This document shows positions 24,601 to 37,900 of a stretch of 64,000 nucleotides of DNA, one piece after another. The DNA is taken from the NCBI RefSeq assembly GCF_018991925.1, contig NW_024744357.1, positions 5,930,897 through 5,994,896 of the forward strand. The letters run 5' to 3'. The notes beneath the pieces were generated by a model that searched no databases, was not told where the DNA came from, and saw only the letters and a program-made list of their open reading frames with translations. The position numbers and the translations under genes were made by a program. This DNA is from Homarus americanus (lineage: Eukaryota; Arthropoda; Malacostraca; Decapoda; Nephropidae). Numbering within the stretch: position 1 is the first letter of the stretch; each line of letters opens with the position of its first letter.

Positions 24601-27600
24601 AAACGACACTAAACTGGTGATACAAATTGGTCAGATAGCAGTTTCAGATGCTATAGTTTACTCACAACCTGGGGATTCATAACATAACTTACTTGTTAGT
24701 TTTTACCGGTACATCATTAACTACCATGAAAATAAAACTAATGATATAACTGGAGTAACAGATGAGGCCACACACTGTACTGACACCCCACGAGTGATGA
24801 TGTATTGTGCACCCTCTACATGGCAAATATCTTGTTAGGTAGCCTATACAGTGATTATATATTTACATTGGAATATTCCCCTTGTTCACTGCATACACAA
24901 CCCTTTATACAAATCTACTATTTATTGTAGACAATTTCCAAAATGATGTAGCTAGTTACATGGTAGACAGTCAAGCTTTATCGTGCAAAACAAAAGCATT
25001 CACACTATATTATCAGGTGAACTACATGTACTATACTATACCTCTAACACTCTCAATGACACCATAACATGTATCAACAGTAAATACTAATATATAGATA
25101 ATGCCTGTTATTACCTCTCTGGTTGTGGTGTGTGATAGCAACTTGGGCCATGATGTATGTTGAATGCAAGAGACCAGCATCTTGTAAGCCAGTATAGATC
25201 TCTAGGGCTTCATCATTTAGCTGCAGCTCCAGGTACGTGTGAGCATGGAACAACTTGCGCATCCAGTGGTCCGGTAGTTTTAGTGTGCTGAGCTGTGGAG
25301 AAATTTTAGAGTGGAGTACTGTATATCTGTAACCTCTGTCTAATGAATTTATATGGAGAGAGAAGTACATTATACGGAGGTTTTACCGTACTAGCAAGCA
25401 TAGAATAAATTTTCAGTAATGTATGTAACACTGACCATTTCTCTGTCAGAGATGAGAGCTGCTAGTTCCAGCCATGCACCCCAGTGTAAGGGCTGCAGGT
25501 GCAAGGCTTGACACAACACCTCCACAGCCTGTCGAGTGAGGTCAAGTCGTTTCAGCACTACTCCATACAGCCACAGGAGCCAGGCATCCATATCAGTGTC
25601 TCCCGGGTCTCTACAAAGAAGTGAAGGGGTGACATGATCAGTGTAGGAGGGGGCGTTGAAGCTAGCTCAGGAGCCATAAAACATTGATGGTGATGGGGGG
25701 GGGGGGCCCTCCCATTAATGAATGAGTCTGGTGTTCGGAGGTTTTACAGTATACCGACATAGGTGGGATAACTACAGTGAAATATTTTGATACCTTAAGA
25801 AATAGAATAAGATCATAAAACTTGAGAATGAATCACTAAACTTGCTTACTCCCAATAAATGCTCCATCTCTCTCTTTGTCCCTTTAACTCCCTCATTCTT
25901 ACTTATTCCTTCTCCCTCTTTATCCGGCTCAATGCCTGGATAGGTTATGGGTAAATACAATCATCACAATAAAAGAGATAAATGTAAAGTCAATCCAAGC
26001 TGAGTCCATGATGACACTACTGACCTGGAGGTAGACCCAGTTGAGTGGAGTGTGTACACCTTGGAGAGCTCTGTGTGTAACTCCTTCAGGTAGATGCCCT
26101 TGTGCTGATCATTGGTGACTGTCAGTGAAAAATAAACTGTTGTAATTTATACTCGTCATCCATAGGAGAAACACCAACAAAAATATACCAATAATGTTAG
26201 ATACTGAGCCTGAAGTAAGTACCATATATATATTTGGAATGATACAAAATTCTTCCTAATATACACACACTAAAACATCATAATGATATTAGAAACAAAT
26301 TTTATCTTCAGGGTGACTCGACTAAACCTACCCAGTGTGTCCACAATATCATCGTTCTTTTTCTTCTCCCCAGAGAGGTACCTGGAGTACAGGTGGAGAA
26401 ATCGTCCAAGGTCTGTGGTGCAGTGTTCAGTGAAGTAAGCACATCTGTCACACAACCAAAAGTAATAAACTGTAGTGTAGTGAACAGTACATTTTATACG
26501 ATGAAAATAATATGTCTTAGAGTATCATTACTGTAGTTTTCATGCCATAAAAGTATATTAATAAAAGACCATAATGCTCTCGACTCATTATTAAAAATAT
26601 ATTTGCTCACCGCATCTTCACTCTTAGCTTAACCTGATGGAAAAACAGTGGTGGGTACAGCTAAACGAAAAGTTAGCTCCGCTAATCTGCTAACTAAAAA
26701 GTTAACTTCGTTAACGCTAAACAGCTAAAAGAATTAGCGGAAGCTAACGCTAACTGCTAACTTTTATTATATGAATTTAGCTTCGGTTTGTTTGTTTTTT
26801 GGCTCTAAAACCCATAAAAACAGACCTAGAGAGCTGAAATTTCATATGTTGTCTTGTAGCTTAGACATAGCTTTCCAAAAAGGTATAGCATGCCAAGATC
26901 AGATGATGATCAAGGTGTACACAAATAATTAAATGAACAAATGAAATTAAACATTAGTTTACATTCAAGTTTCAACATACATTTTATAATCTATATTTAC
27001 TGTACGAAAAGACAAAAAGTATTAAACGAATCCAAAAACTATAGTACAGTACTGTATAGCATCATGCCAAGATCAGATGATGATCAACTTATCAAGGTGT
27101 ACACTGTATACAATTTCACAAATAATTAATTTGCATTCTCATACAACCTATCGGCCTTATTCGTTATTCATGTAAATATGCAATACCAACCACATACACA
27201 TTATACCAGTGCATTTTTATATAACTTATTGTTGGTTTTAGTCATGTAAATAAACAGAAAACTCTAAACTTTAATGAAAAGTAAGTTTTTAGAAAATTTT
27301 GTTTGGCGCACACCTTGGATGACATCCTGGTTATGAACTTATGCAGTACTTAGCATAACCAAATATATTGACACAAAAAATCCTAATTAAATTAACAAAT
27401 AAATGAGAAATGAAATTATACATTAGTTTACAATTACATTCTATGATTCTTTCAACATACACTGACAGTCTTTATTTACTGTAAAAAAAAAAGCATTAAA
27501 CTTTAATAATTGGCGTCGACAAATCAAGTCTTGTCACGTTTACATGTACTAACACGCAGTCAGCCAAGCGTGCCTGACTGGCTGTTGGAGACACGCGTCG

Positions 27601-29368
27601 CGGCGTCACACGCTTACATCAGACAGGAACAAACATGTATAAATTTTGTTAGCGGACTTAAAGTTAGTGGAACTAAATTTAGCGGAAGCTAATTGGTCCG
27701 CTAATGGTTTCCAAAGTTAGCGAAAACGCTAATCCGCTAACGAGAAAGTTAGCTTCACTAATTAGTGGAACCGTGCCCACCACGGTGGAAAAAGGTTTAT
27801 GAAGTGTCTCAAGAAAACTAGTTTTAAACTGCATCAATATAGCACAGTAACCAAAAGGGTCCAAAGTGCAGCAGTAAAGACCTACAGTCCAAACTCCCAT
27901 AGTCTTAGAACATCCTAAATTCAAATACAGTACTTACACATTTAGGATTCCCGTCAAAATAACGCACCCTGTAATAATTACAACAGCCATAAGAATTAGT
28001 CAAAATCTCTTATACAACTGCCTAATGCAGAGTAAACCTTAGTGCTGTGTGTACCTGTCATACTCCTTAAGGTCCAGGTAGGATTTGGCCAAGTGGTAAT
28101 GGTCGAGTTCGTCCCCCAGCAGGTCGTGGAGAGACAGGAGTGATGGCAACTGCTCCTCAAGCTGAACATCACGCACACACACTAGAAGTTCACTCAACCT
28201 GAGGCACAAGTAAGGAGATATTTAATGTGTCACCAATGTTCATCACTAAGTCCCAAGGCCCTGCACCACTGTACTATAGCCGGGTCAACATAAAAACAGT
28301 TGGATACATTTTTAGCTTTGTGAAATCTACCGTACTCTTTAGCTGTGTCTGTTAGTACAGTACAGTATTTTATATTTGGGTAATATTGCAGGAGATGGCT
28401 AACACCAGAAGGCAGTGTTCTATTTCATTAATTTTTTCCACACATATACTTATAGTATGTATTTTAAAAGAGGCGACATTTACTAGAACATGACCTAACC
28501 AACTCAATAACCCTACCTAACTTCTTATGCTCGGACCGAGTGGGTCAGTTGTAAACAAATAGAGGAGACGATAACACACGCTGACTCGGCAGATTTTTCT
28601 GAGGCGCATTTACGGTAAATAATTAATTTCTTCACGTACAAATCACATTGACATTATTTTAGTGTCATATGATCAGTTTTTCGCCGTGTTTTACTCATCC
28701 TTCATGCCCTGCCCACTACAGGTGATTAGATAGAGAAAACAAACAAAAATACTTATAATTAAATTAAAAAGTTGTCACGTTTTTTAAAATACTTTACCCG
28801 GTACTATAATGATAAGAACATATCTGGAAAAAATGAACGAAATTGAACAGTAGTTGCTTCCATATTTCCAAGAGTTTATGTAATTCTTTAGTTATAATAT
28901 ATCACTACGTATAGTAATTATTATAGATGTTGTAAGTATTAAATATTTACTGTAATGTACTGCTAGTATTTCATTTTATGTTTACTATTGGCTTATAATC
29001 ACTGTTTATACCAAAAAAATTAACATTAAAAGCATATTTTATGGCACTTAAGATGTTTTAGTGTTACAAGTGGGCGTGTTACTGCGGTATCTATCAATAT
29101 TAACCCCTGAACAAACTATGGACCACTACAGAGACCAATTAGGACCAAAAATAGTTAAGAAATCTCACATAAACATAAACCACCACCTGACTCACCACTT
29201 GGTCGTCTGCAGGAGTCCCCGTTGATAACACTGTTCCCTGGCCACTATCAGGTCCCTCTTCACTTCTCGCAGGAATTCAATGTCTTTTAAGGGTGAACTC
29301 GACCTCCTGCCAGACACATCACCAAATCTCCCCGACGACTTGTCACACAGGCCCTCGTAGCCCGCCAT
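21668..29368 (-). CDS. CDC23: CDC23/APC8, TPR subunit of the anaphase-promoting complex
   Basis: Thirteen exons, in transcript order: 29368-29196, 28198-28055, 26444-26332, 26118-26025, 25610-25436, 25292-25115, 24546-24367, 23882-23718, 23398-23304, 23072-22921, 22713-22524, 22192-22124, 21781-21668. All have GT-AG borders and compatible phases. The sum is 1842 nt, or 613 aa plus stop, close to the usual ~600. The start [10 protein letters not shown] is followed by a conserved N-terminal helix ending at TTKW (57). Family landmarks are [10 protein letters not shown] (126-135), [10 protein letters not shown] (215-224), [12 protein letters not shown] (341-352) and [17 protein letters not shown] in exon 9. 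Tandem TPR helices fill residues ~180-550. The C-terminus [11 protein letters not shown] (603-613) resembles the vertebrate tail. In known biology APC8 is a scaffold of the APC/C ubiquitin ligase in the nucleus and cytoplasm, needed for degrading cyclin B and securin. It diverges from the sulfotransferase gene. The last exon has a tandem CAGCAG acceptor. Intron 2 holds a hAT-like element. Confidence 0.96.
26646..27785. mobile_element. hAT-like non-autonomous element with perfect 8-bp target duplication
   Basis: The left end reads CAGTGGTGGGTAC and the right end, reversed, CCGTGGTGGGCAC. Both are flanked by the identical 8-mer TGGAAAAA (26638-26645 and 27786-27793). An 8-bp duplication with CA/G-type imperfect inverted ends is the hallmark of hAT elements. 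Both subterminal zones (26660-26765 and 27655-27770) are packed with GTTAGC/GCTAAC and CCGCTAA words in both orientations. The interior holds two diverged copies of an AT-rich segment around CATTAGTTTACA (about 26935-27130 and 27405-27500). There is no transposase frame. The element lies in CDC23 intron 2 and leaves both splice sites intact. Confidence 0.85.
28199..29195 (-). other. CDC23 intron 1
   Basis: About 1 kb of AT-rich intron, without an internal exon or recognisable repeat. Confidence 0.7.
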
Positions 29369-29965
29369 GGTCAGTTTGTAAACATCTATGTGACTACGAG
29401 CCTAAACTAGGTGTTAGATAAGACCACTATTACTTTAATAAAATCCTAATCAAACTTCATATTAATACCATCTAATAATACAAAAAATGGTAAGATTTAA
29501 TTCACTTCAATTAAGGATAGCCAAAGAAAATCATTTATTATTTAAGGGTGATGGTGGGGATATGGACTAAAATATTTCAGTGAGGTTTTTAAAAAAAGAA
29601 TTATACCTCAGAGGTCATTAGCACACAATGAAATTATTTACTATGTCAAATTGTCTATCAAAGCCAAATAAAACTGCTTGTCTTCCATACCAATATGCAT
29701 TAATCCATGTTAGAGATCGGTATAAAGATGAAGAAGCATGTTCTTATCTTTACATTTAAAGATACGATTCTCAAGTTAGTTTAATTGTGGTGCTGTTTAA
29801 AGTTAAAAAAAAATGGCTGGAATAATATCAATGAACAGTACCCATAAACAGTAAGCTGAAGGGATCATGTTAATCGTTCGTCTGGCAGCCACGACAGCAG
29901 GACCCACCATCCAGACTCGTCCTGTTAACTCGTGTCAGTCTAGTACTTGTGGTTGTGCTGTGAGG
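29369..29965. promoter_or_regulatory. Divergent promoter region between CDC23 and the sulfotransferase
   Basis: CDC23 starts at 29368 on the minus strand and the next gene is on the plus strand, so this stretch must hold the CDC23 promoter. A locally GC-richer segment, about 29880-29964, ends GTGAG directly before GTAATA. This could be the noncoding first exon of the plus-strand gene, spliced to an acceptor such as the one at 31567. I see no canonical TATA box in a decisive position. A shared bidirectional promoter is inference from orientation and spacing. Confidence 0.35.
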
Positions 29966-31906
29966 TAATACTAGTAGGTGTCTTAACTTGCATTATTACA
30001 GTATTATTATAGTAGTAATCTGTAAACCTATACTAAACTACTTATTCTACATGTATCATAGACCATTGTATATTAATTTCATTTTCATTGTTAAACAGTG
30101 AGTGACTTTCTGGGATTGTTTTTTGATATTGCTAAAGTTATGAAGCACCACAGTTGTTTTAGATACTATTAAGTTTTACGAAATACATAAACAGTAGTGT
30201 AGATTGTCAAGTAATGTCATTGTTCCAAATTATCTGAAGAAGCGTAAGTAAACTCGATTCACTTTGATATAATGTCATAAAGGGCATTCCAGACCTTTAT
30301 AGAATAGGTAGTGCAGATTTGTTATTAATTTATGGTCATTTATAGTATTTTACAAGTCTTGTGAATGTTGATATTGAAATTGGATCCACAACTAAAATTT
30401 AAAGCGTCCAGATCATTTCTATTTGCTTCACGTTTCTTGCAAGTGAGGGTACATTTATGCCTCTAACTGGTTGACGTGAGCTAATACACAAAAAAATTAA
30501 TTCTAAAAATAGCATAAAAATCACACCCAGATAATCTTAACTTATTCTGTGTGAACGTAGGAAATTTGGACCTTTATCCATCAGTGTGCTTTCTTCATCC
30601 ATAACTAGAAGGTAATTATTGATGACTACACCGCCGCTTAAATGAATAATTACGACAATACGAGGAACTATATAAATTTATAGGCAGGTATAAATAATAA
30701 AACCTAGATTGTAGATGTATTTGTACGCCGTCACCTGGTTATGCTAGGTTATTATACTCATGTTTTTCATTACTGGAGAACGAAAGTCATCTTGGTGATA
30801 TCTTTGGCACGGTGTTAACTAAAGAAAGATCCCGATATTACACAAAGAACAGGGAAAAGAATGCAGGAGAACGAGGTGAAACTCGAGCAAGAATGACAAA
30901 ATAACTATGATTTCTGTCAGTTACGGAGATATAGTATATGATAATAGGGTAATTATACCAATAAATCGTAATTACACATACTAGCTCGAGATAAGTGACA
31001 GAGACAGCTGGGGGCTCAAAGCTTGGTAAGTAATGTCGGCAGGAGGGAAGAGACGGTGGTCATTTACACGGAACAGATTAAATACACGTTCTTACATATG
31101 CAAGTACTTCAGATCCGGACTCCCATAATACACAAATTTGTTCGCCAAAATTTGCATAAGGTAAAAGTATTGGCATCACAAACAACGTAACAAGAGGAGG
31201 GGCTGGTGAGGCAGGACACCTCAAGCGCCGGCCGTCATCTGCCAGACTGTCTGTGTTCACTGTGCCAGGAGCCAGAGCCGAGATGACACTCCACCAAACA
31301 TAACTCGGGGAAACTTTGAGGTACTGGGATTTGGTGTCTTTGTCGCCTGTAAAAAATCGTTCGATGGTATATTTTTTTCTTGTGTGATAGTTCATCCTAG
31401 TTCGTACCAATTTGGTTACTGAAGTGGGTGGGTGGGGTAGTGGTGAGCGCGTCCTCTGGGCAGCTCCAGCCTATTTACACATGACTCCGATCAGTCTATT
31501 TTATATACGTAATTTAATATTGTAAAAGACACGTTTATGCTCAGATAGATATATATTTATTTTTCAGGGTTGTATCAAGGAAGAGTGGAGCCAGCAACGT
31601 CTCCCAGCAGCTGATACCATGGGTGGTGGGAGGAGATGACACCTAGTCACCTCACCCAGCTTACCTGCTCCGCCTCACACCTGGGCACAGACACGACTCT
31701 CCTGGGCTGTTCTCACCCCCAGGAACAGAGAACACCCATTCATGCAAGCTTCATTGTATTCTGGGACACCGATATCTCTCGTCTTCAGTCTGCCTTCATG
31801 GTGGTGGAGTCTAGAAATGGCAAGTTTTCACCTTTCTTGTCAACAAACTTTCATACGAGGATAGTCCTTAAACGGGGTTATCCACAAGCACACAGTGTCC
31901 CCGACG
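29966..31906 (+). other. Probable 5' UTR intron and leader of the sulfotransferase
   Basis: 29966-31567 is AT-rich, without a coding exon that I can support. A TTATTTTTCAG acceptor ends at 31567, and 31568-31906 is then GC-richer and would be leader. In this leader an ATG at 31619 opens a six-codon frame. Another ATG at 31636 opens a 140-codon frame that overlaps the main start at 31907. A second acceptor closer to 31907 could remove these upstream ATGs. Confidence 0.35.
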
Positions 31907-34900
31907 ATGGCAGTGGCACGAACTTACGCCAGAATCATTCGGAAATACACGACTTCCACCCTGCTGTGTGTTGTGGTGATGCTGGGAGTGTGGGCCTACA
32001 ACCTATCTACCCCTCTGTCTCCTTACCTCCGCCCCACCCCCGCATTCTTCCTGGGTAATGGGGGTATAGGTTATGAAGAGCTGGGTGACGGAGGCTGGGG
32101 TGGGAGGTCCGGTGCAGATAACGTGGGAAGTGGTCCTTTTGTAGAAACCTTTACGAGGGAAACGGAAAGTGCTGACGGCGGAAACAGTGGTAATGATAGT
32201 GACAGTAATAAAAATAGTAACGACAACACCAGAAATAAAAGCAGTAAATATAGCAACAGTAAGATCCACAGGAGCAGCAACAAAACGATTAACAGCAATA
32301 GCACAGACTCGCCACACCGACAACAGTAAGTGTCCTGTGTTTTGTTGGTGGGGGTGGAGAAGGGAGGGGCTGGCGGGGTTTTATTATGCTTGACGGTCTT
32401 GGAGGTGACCGTAGCTAAGCCACCATTCTCATTTAAAGGGTTAAATCATTACGCCTTTCCCCCTGATCCCGGCCACCATGCATTATATTGTAGAACGGCT
32501 AGGCTGACACGAATGGGCGAAAATAAACCTTGTGTTTATTTTAAGAGTTAGACAACCAGGATATGAGTACTTAGAATCCATCATGAATTTGAGAGGTAAA
32601 TTTGTAAGGAGTGATAGAATAATAACAGACACGGGCGCCAATAACTCAGGGTGGAATTACTGTACATGTTGGTGGCGCACGTAATATTTTTGACAAATAG
32701 AAAACGCCTCTTGATGACCCGCTGAACTTTAGGTCAAGCGGAAGAGACCGTCAACCCCCGGCCCGTCTGTCCACTAGCGGTTATCCCCCTCACCCCTCAG
32801 CTACGTGGGGCGAATCTGAACCCCCCTCCCCCCCTGAGGATTTAGCAGGAGGTTGGTGTCGTCATATTTGTAAGCAAGGGGAGGAGGTCACTCACACATG
32901 CTTCTTCCTCGCTCATACAATCTTTTCTCTAGCCTTTATAATCATAACTCGTCTCTACTACTCTCTCTTCTCTACTGTGTATTCTCTCATTCTTCCTCTC
33001 TCTCCCTTTTCCGTCACATCTCTCCCATCCCCCGCCCCAGCTCCGTCCTGTAGTGTGTGTCAGGAGGGTCGGTGGTTAGAAGGTATGGCGAGCGTCTCGT
33101 TTATTAGCCATCTGTGGCCACTGAGGTAGGTACGGTATGTGTGTGTGTGTGAGACGGACTCGGAGAAAAACGTGATAGGAGAAAGAGAATAAAGGGATTA
33201 CCTGAAGAATTTCATCCTAGTTTATTTCGTGTAAAGATTAAACTTAAACTCACCTCACCTGTCACCTCATCCCCCCCAAGTAGCGTTAGGAAGATTAACC
33301 TTTACGTAAAATAAACTAGAGTGAAGATTCTTCGGGCAGGTGATCCGAATAAATTAAAAATGAGAGGATGAAAGTGGCAAAGAAAGAGGGGAACAAGAAA
33401 AGACAAAGAAAAAGGTGGTGCAAATCTCTCTATGCCTTTCTGTCGCTTTCTCCGTCTGCATGTAAGGGAGAATTACACTCACGTAGGAGGTAAACGAAGA
33501 GAGCTTATCCGGGAACATAAATTAGTTGAATAACCACAAATTGCAACTAAACTGTCTGAGGACTCGCCAAGACGTATTACAAGTCTAGGCTGGTATCAGT
33601 GTTGCAGACAATCACACTCCAAGCACAATTGTTCTTGTTTATCTTTAATGTTTTTTGTTTCGGGTATATTATTATTACGTACTATTATTTTTATTATTAT
33701 TACTCTTATTTCTGTATTATTATTACTGTATTGTTACCATTATTAATATATTATTACTCTTATTATTGTATTACTATTATTACTGTCTTATTATCATTAC
33801 TATTATTACTGTATTATCATCATTACTATATTATTATTGTTACTGTTATTAATATTATTACTACACAAAGGCAAGATCTGGGGAGTAGATTTGTCAGGTG
33901 GGAGGAAACACACTGCTCGAGAAGATAGGCACCCATGTTAACAGTGCCTGAGCGAGCATTTGAAACCAACTCCCAGCTTTCCCACCACCAGACGCCAGTG
34001 GAACTCATTCCTAGGCAGGTGCACGAACGCGACAAGTTACGCTCATTTACCACAGCTATAAAAGAAACCTTACAGTTAGGCGTCGTACATGGCAGGCTAC
34101 AAACGTCAGGGAGTTGTATTATCAGTTGTCTTTACGGCGAAATTGGTTGTGACTTCTCGCTTCAGAAAATTCACCTTATGGTGATTATTTCCTTTTATCT
34201 CCTCCATTATGAGTACCAAACTGTGCTCCATACTCGTCTACATGGAGATGAGGACAAGGTACTGTTAGGTGTAATGTTTACGGTCTCTGTTATTATTAGG
34301 CACCAGAAATTATTAATTGGCACACTATTGTTTTAAATTATTGTGCGTTTCCTGTTCTTATAAATACCATATAGATTTTCTTAAATTATTGTGTGGGAAT
34401 CCGCGTGATCAGTATCGCTTCCGAGGTGGCTATAGAGGGCAATAATATAATTCTATTGTCATTTATACTCGGTAAAACGCATAGTACAATGGTTTATATT
34501 TTTTTCTAAAATACTGTTGCTGTTATGCTCTGGGGATACTACATATCTGGGAGCACCTGAAGAATCTCCACTCCAGCTTATTTCACCTAAAGATTAACCA
34601 TGGACTAGGTCTTGAGGTATCATCCAAGCCTATGACCACCTGAGGTTACATTAAGGTCAGGGGGAGCATGTATACTATCAAGGCTGTCTTAGCACAAGTT
34701 GACCTCGTAAAACAAACTGAATGGAAAGATATATTTAAAAAGTGTTGATTACTCATTTTTGGTTTGTATTCATTACCATTCTCGTACAATGTATCTTATC
34801 CTGTGGTCCCGAGATGATATCAACGTCGCTGGTCACTAATGGAGGTTAGTTCCTCCGGCAGCAGCCACCCAGTGGAATTTGGGGTAAAAAAAGGAGTGTT

Positions 34901-37900
34901 GGAGCTAAAGCAACTGTTTATAAGCATCTTGTACATGATACTACAAAGTAGGTTAGGTAAACGTGTGGAAAATAAGGAGTCTATGCAAACATCATGCCGC
35001 CAATTTCGTGTCCGTTCGATTAAACATTCAACTCGGGAAATACGGAGGCATGGTGAGCAGTACGACAGTTTGGGCCCCCGTGCACTTGGGTAACGGGATC
35101 ATGAGATTGTCGGCGATTAGGTTAATTAGTTTTTGTGTGAATGAACTTAATAACGTCAGTCAAAATTACAGTAACAAGTTTCTTCTTCATTTCAGTTTGA
35201 GCTTTCTTAGGTAATACAAAGATTAGTTCTGACACGATTGTTTAATGAAAAAACAAATGGAATACGATTGTAATCTCACTAGTGCGTGTATATTTGGGTA
35301 ATGCACGAGATCCGTTGACGAGCGGGGTTACCTCTTAATGAATAATACACAAGGTGGATGATGTATTGGTTAGCCGCGACCTACATTCCAACATCTACCC
35401 ACCGTCCCTCACCCTTATGTTTACCCTGCCTACACTTTTTTTAGTTTAGCAAATTTATTGGCAAAGCTTGTAGTACAGTTTGCCTATTCTGAGTAATTCA
35501 GTCAGGTCTTGACACTGAGGGTGGTATCACTTCTCACTGTCACGCAGGACAGAGGTTCACACACAAAGAAGGAAATACATCATATTCATTAGCAGTATAT
35601 ATAGGTCAGTGGTTCACATACTGTACATTGGATATATAGGTCAGTGGTTCACATACTGTACATTGGAGTCATATTCTAATTGAAGACTAATCAGTAATGA
35701 GTGTGGGCTAGCAAATTTGGGATAAACAGCAAGAATGTCCTCAAGCACCCCTGATTCAATGTAGTAGTTACATCACATTGTCTGGTTCTCTCCTTATGCT
35801 GGCCATACCGGTAACTCTTGTCACAAAATTTTTCATATTTACTAATGCTACAACTGCCAGGGCTCTCTGCATTTCTCACTTCTTCTAGATCAGAGTTCAT
35901 GATTCTGCTTGAATGTTTTTAATTACAGCATTGGACAAGCCAAGGTCACTGTCAACGTTTTCTTTCTTACATGCCTCATTGGCCAGTTTATCAGCACGGT
36001 CATGATACCTGATTCCAACATGGGACGGAATCCACACAAATTCGATACGAAAGTTGTTCACATTGGCAATTATCACCTGCCTACCCTGAACAAACAGCCC
36101 TAATTGTACACATTTTTTTTTACAAGAATGAAGAATTGTTTTGATTATTCTAAGTAGTTGAGGCAGGTCTTGGCACTGAGGATGCTGTCATTGTTTCTTA
36201 CTGTGGCAGAGTACGAGGATATGGGTAAACGGATACATTAGTTCTTCCTTGTACCCGATTTACTCCCAAATAATAACCAATAATATAAATCTCAATGGAA
36301 ATAAACATTTAAGTCTTTTGTGGTTCCCTTGGTTGAATCGACTAGTGTTCACAATATATGTATGTTAACAATGTCTCCTTTTGTAATAATGATGATAATG
36401 GTAGATATAATGATAAATTAATAGAATGATGGTGATTGATAATTGAAAACCAGTCGTGAAACGGTGGGAGTTAAAGTGGTCTGGCGGGAGTTGTTAAAGA
36501 GTTAATTGGTATTTTTGTTTGTACATAGAGTAGTGATGTAATGTATCCCCAGTAAGCTAATTATCCGTCATTTGATCTTTGCTACTGAAATGATATATTG
36601 CTTGGCAGTTGTTGGTGTCATATATATAATGGTCTATAGATCTGCTTGTGTGTTCCCTCACTGCCAATTCACCTCACCACATTATCCTTCCAGACGGCGG
36701 CTGCGGCTGGACCCCTACAGGAGGTGGATGCGGTTATGGGGTGGTGATGGTGGGGAATGTGGCCAGCTGAAAGTCATGTTTGGGCTGGAAGGTTCTCTGC
36801 CCACCTGTGCTTTGGCCTCCTACCCCGGTTCAGGCAACACCTGGACCAGACACCTGCTGCAGGCAGCCTCTGGTGTCTTCACCGGCTCCACCTACCGAGA
36901 CCACCTTCTTTATATGAACGGTCAGGGCCTCTTACTTTAGGTGCTTCCCTCAGTAATAAGCTTGGTTGTGTGCCATCATAACCGTTTGGTAGGATCACCA
37001 GACACACTATCAATATGTAATTTATTCTCATACACAGGCTCCTAAAATACTACTGTACGGTACATTATTTATTAAATTTAAGTCCCTGATATGTCCCCTT
37101 GATCTATAACTTATCCTTTATTAAGTTAAGTTGCTTTTACTCGGCAGGTACACTGGCACACACATGGATGGACTAGCCCACCATATGCACCACAACTATC
37201 ATACAGTATTATGATTTTATCGAGAGTTAATAATTTACCGATGTGTTAATTTTTTATTAAGTTAGTTACAGATAATACCCGGTTTTGATAAATTAGTAAT
37301 GAGATTTGGATAATTTTTTTAATGTGTACCGAATTATTTATTACACATATACAGGTATTGTGTTTAAATCTTTGATTGTTTGTGGTAATTACATACCTGG
37401 CGACGCAACAGCTGAGGTCATATGCCACCGAATTAATAACTTGGTGGACTGTAACTGGCCAATTAGAGCTTTTAAACAATTCAAACTACATTTTTATATT
37501 TATTTTATTCCTGTCAATTACACCAGTCTGTCAGGTTGTTTAAGTAAGGTGTATGTTGCAGGGTTTTATGGGGAGTTGGATCCGTGGGCTTCTGGGACGA
37601 CCCTCACGCAGAAGACACATGAATGTAATCCCGACCTCATCAAAGCCTTCAACGGCACGGGCGTCCTGCTGCTGAGGAACCCTTACCGTGCCATACTCTC
37701 CTACCACAACTTCCTCTTCGGTGGCCACATAGGCTATGCTCCCATCTCTAACTACCGGAGGAAAGGTGTGGCTTCTTGTTTATTTCACTGTCAAGGTCTG
37801 GCCATCATGAGTTGTATGTAGCAACGGTACACTACATTACAGAGAAAGAATTCCTTTGAATTATCATATAAGGCTTCTACAAAATCACTGATACTATTAA

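Larger units (their letters stand above)
32326..36693 (+). other. Sulfotransferase intron 1
   Basis: A 4.4 kb intron. It contains CT-rich patches (32940-33040), an ATT/TAT-rich microsatellite zone (about 33670-33860), a 34-bp tandem duplication (35598-35666) and a minus-strand LINE RNase H fragment (35690-36110). I see no further exon. Confidence 0.6.

Noticed and set aside
33599..33928. 109-codon Tyr/Leu/Ile-rich frame that looks like a membrane protein
   Set aside because: It is an imperfect ATT microsatellite within sulfotransferase intron 1.
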